Source of the DNA: Streptomyces venezuelae
GTDB taxonomy: Bacteria > Actinomycetota > Actinomycetes > Streptomycetales > Streptomycetaceae
Direction: 5' to 3'
Length of the DNA stretch: 64,000 nt
Assembly (NCBI RefSeq): GCF_008642275.1
Contig: NZ_CP029189.1
Coordinates: 2,526,001-2,590,000, forward strand
Shown piece by piece: positions 62,051 through 64,000 of this stretch. A program made the translations under genes and the position numbers. Below the pieces are notes generated by a model. That model was given only the letters and a program-made list of their open reading frames with translations, was not told the origin of the DNA and ran no database searches. How positions within the stretch are numbered: position 1 is the first letter of the stretch; each line of letters begins with the position of its first letter.

Positions 62051-62109
62051 TGACGACGCACGTCAACCGCTCACGTACCCTTGAGGGGTTAGCGAGCGAG
62101 GAGACGGAC

Positions 62110-62670
62110 ATGACGACGGCGGACCCACGGCCCCTGACCGGGGAGCCGGTCGCCCTCGACCTGCTGAACACCCGCTGGATGCGCGAGGGGAAGATCGTCG
62201 ACCTCTTCGCGGGGGCCTTCGGGCTGAGCCGGGTCGAAGGGCTCGCGGTCTGGCTGGAGACCAACGGGCTGGCCGGCCGCTTCCGGGCCGACGCCGCGAC
62301 CCTCGTCCATCTGATGACCGCGCGCGAGGCCCTGGCCCGCGTGGTGGCGGACCCCTCCGGCGAGAGCGCCCGCGCGCTGGTCGACGCCGTGCTGGAGCAC
62401 GGCCGCATCCGCGCCACCCTGACTCCCGAAGGCCCGGGCGAGCGCGCCGAGTTCGACGACCCCACCTGGGGTCCGGCCTGGACGGCCGCCAGGAACTACC
62501 TGGAACTGCTGGGCTCCGCGCCCGAGCGGATCCGCAAGTGCGCCTCCGAGAGCTGCGTCCTGCACTTCCACGACACCTCGCGGAACGGCACCCGGCGCTG
62601 GTGTTCGATGTCCGCCTGCGGAAACCGGGCGAAGGCCTCGCGCCACTACGCGCGCACGCGCGAGCGCTGA
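62110..62670 (+). CDS. CGNR zinc-finger protein (DUF1470/ABATE domain), probable regulator
   Basis: A 186-residue protein. The N-terminal ABATE domain (GEPVALDLLNTRWMREGKIVD) is followed by a C-terminal CGNR zinc finger: Cys in RKCASESC, then RWCSMSACGNRAKASRHYARTR. Such proteins are predicted stress-responsive transcription regulators. The ATG at 62110 has a GAGGAG site and fits better than the upstream ATG at 62050, which lies within the operator dyad. It is divergent from the VOC/oxidase pair, so it is the most likely regulator of that pair and of itself. Confidence 0.88.
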   Translation: MTTADPRPLTGEPVALDLLNTRWMREGKIVDLFAGAFGLSRVEGLAVWLETNGLAGRFRADAATLVHLMTAREALARVVADPSGESARALVDAVLEHGRIRATLTPEGPGERAEFDDPTWGPAWTAARNYLELLGSAPERIRKCASESCVLHFHDTSRNGTRRWCSMSACGNRAKASRHYARTRER

Positions 62671-62943
62671 GCGCGCGAAATCTGTCACACCGGCCCCGGG
62701 ACGCGACCGCGTCCCGAGGCTGACACATGGCCGCCAAGTCGATAAATCGACCGATCGGCACCCTTGGTTCGCACCACTGTGCACCGGTACGGCCGCACTG
62801 GCGTGTTCTCCGCACTGGCGAGAGTCCGCCATGACAGGTCTCGGTCAATGACAACTCTCCCCAAAGAGCTGTCGCTTAGGCCAAGCTGACCGGTCATCCG
62901 GCACCGAAATCCGGACCGTATCTTTCACTTACCAGGGATGCTG

Positions 62944-64000
62944 ATGACCCTCGAATCCCCCAGCTCCATATCCGGGGCCAGACGCGTCGCGCGCGTCGCG
63001 GCCGCGGCCGGCCTGGTCGCGGCCCTCGCCGCCACCGGCGCCGGGCCCGTCTTCGCGGCGACCGGCGCGGACACCCCGGGTACCGCACCCGCGGTCAAGT
63101 CCGCCGACCAGAAGCTCGGTTCGGCCGACGCCGAACTCCTGCAGCAGGCCAAGGCCAAGGGTGACGCGAACGTCACCGTCATGGTCGCGACCACCCCCGG
63201 CCAGACCAAGCAGGTGGCGGACCAGCTCGGTTCGGTCCAGGGCGCCTCGGTGGGCCGGACGTACGACAACCTCGGTTACGTGCGTGCCACCCTGCCCACC
63301 GGCAAGGCGGATGCCGCGCTGAAGGCGGCCGCCAAGCTGTCCTCGGTGCACGGCATCGACCTGCGGCACGAGATCCAGCTTCCGGACCCGCGCCCCGAGG
63401 CCGACCGGTCGACCGGCGCGGTCAAGAAGACCGCCGCCGAGACCTACGCGGCGCCGGACAAGAACACCCCCGCGAAGAACCCGTACAACCCGTCCTTCGA
63501 GACCGGCGCGGTCGACTTCGTGAAGGACAACCCGCAGGCCGACGGCCGCGGCGTGACCATCGGCATCATGGACTCGGGCATCGACCTCGGTCACCCGGCC
63601 CTGCAGAAGACCACCACCGGCGAGCGCAAGATCGTCGACTGGGTCACGGCGACCGACCCGATCACGGACAACGACGCCACCTGGCGCCCGCAGATCACCC
63701 CGGTCACCTCCAGCGGCGGCAGCTTCACCGCGGGCGGCCAGAGCTGGAAGGCCCCGGAGGGCAGCTTCCAGTGGAGCCGCTTCACCGAGTCGATCACCGC
63801 CACCGGCGACATGGCGGGCGACGTCAACCGCGACGGTGACACCACCGACCGGTTCGGCCTGCTCTACGACGCCGCCGCCGGCACCGTCCGCGTCGACACC
63901 GACCAGGACGGCGACTTCACGAACAACGAGCCGATGAAGCCGTACAAGGACGGCTACCAGATCGGCTACTTCGGCACGGACAACCCGGCGACCGACGTCG
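62944..64000 (+). CDS. secreted S8-family (subtilisin-like) serine protease, 3'-truncated by window edge
   Basis: The 5' part (about 352 codons) of a large secreted protease. The N-terminus has a signal peptide with a twin Arg (ARRVARVAAAAGLVAALAATG) and a probable cleavage at VFAA. An I9-like pro-domain follows (VTVMVATTPGQTKQVADQLG). The catalytic Asp region is VTIGIMDSGIDLGHPAL; the catalytic His and Ser are beyond the window. An Asp-rich segment (NRDGDTTDRFG, DTDQDGDFTNNEP) suggests bound calcium. The ATG at 62944 has AGGG at proper spacing; an ATG two codons upstream is also possible. The 267 bases before it hold no gene. Confidence 0.93.
   Translation, partial: MTLESPSSISGARRVARVAAAAGLVAALAATGAGPVFAATGADTPGTAPAVKSADQKLGSADAELLQQAKAKGDANVTVMVATTPGQTKQVADQLGSVQGASVGRTYDNLGYVRATLPTGKADAALKAAAKLSSVHGIDLRHEIQLPDPRPEADRSTGAVKKTAAETYAAPDKNTPAKNPYNPSFETGAVDFVKDNPQADGRGVTIGIMDSGIDLGHPALQKTTTGERKIVDWVTATDPITDNDATWRPQITPVTSSGGSFTAGGQSWKAPEGSFQWSRFTESITATGDMAGDVNRDGDTTDRFGLLYDAAAGTVRVDTDQDGDFTNNEPMKPYKDGYQIGYFGTDNPATDV

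Noticed and set aside
62671..62943. Gene in the gap before the S8 protease
   Set aside because: Both strands were read and the possible frames are short and without a ribosome-binding site. The region most likely holds the protease promoter, but I could not identify a convincing one.

Overview
The window is chromosomal DNA from a high-GC actinomycete, almost certainly Streptomyces. Coding sequences show strong G/C third-position bias, GTG starts are frequent, and the gene order obg-rpmA-rplU-rne, rodA-pbp2-mreDCB-ndk-folC-valS and clpX-clpP2-clpP1-tig is the one I remember from the central Streptomyces coelicolor chromosome (around SCO2590-SCO2620). That parallel is from memory and was not checked.

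Layout. 1-6.2 kb: cell-surface glycopolymer genes (a partial TagF-like glycerophosphotransferase, a GT4 glycosyltransferase, galE, and a GT2 glycosyltransferase). 6.3-14 kb: obg, rpmA, rplU, a 1361-residue RNase E/G with very long repetitive arms, and a TIGR03936-type protein. 14-18.8 kb: a membrane protein built from 19-residue repeats, then a 1.8-kb mobile element carrying only a large serine recombinase. The element sits in the 3' end of a B12-binding radical SAM gene. 18.9-29.4 kb: a CYTH/CHAD protein, the cell-elongation operon (rodA, pbp2, mreD, mreC, mreB), ndk, a DUF4233 protein and folC. 29.5-31.7 kb: a second MreB-like gene and an orphan histidine kinase. 31.9-40.1 kb: valS, a Pro/Gln-rich membrane-anchored protein, clpX, clpP2, clpP1 and tig. 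40.3-40.6 kb: divergent tRNA-Pro(TGG) and tRNA-Gly(TCC). 40.9-48.7 kb: accessory metabolic and regulatory genes (small membrane protein, HD-domain protein, PLP decarboxylase, lipoprotein, ABC ATPase, PP2C phosphatase, Eis-like acetyltransferase, Nei-like glycosylase, rpiB). 48.9-55.2 kb: three paralogous amino-acid permeases with bioY and an SDR between them. 55.3-64 kb: superoxide dismutase, a mycothiol-type nitroreductase, pepN, an AbiEi-like/nuclease-like protein, a flavin-type oxidase and VOC pair divergent from a CGNR regulator, and the 5' part of a secreted S8 protease.

The most unusual feature is the solo serine-recombinase element at about 15.14-16.98 kb. It is bounded by a 68-bp imperfect direct repeat (62/68 identical by eye). 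It leaves the true 3' end of the radical SAM gene stranded on its far side and supplies a substitute in-frame 3' end and a new terminator. It carries no visible excisionase or cargo. Other noteworthy items are a twin GTCCG-N5-CGGAC operator, a 57-bp tandem repeat within a membrane-protein gene, nine RRRATR motifs plus a histone-H1-like tail in RNase E, and a 7-bp minisatellite.

Most genes are on the minus strand from 3.5 to 41 kb. Several strong hairpins delimit the transcription units.
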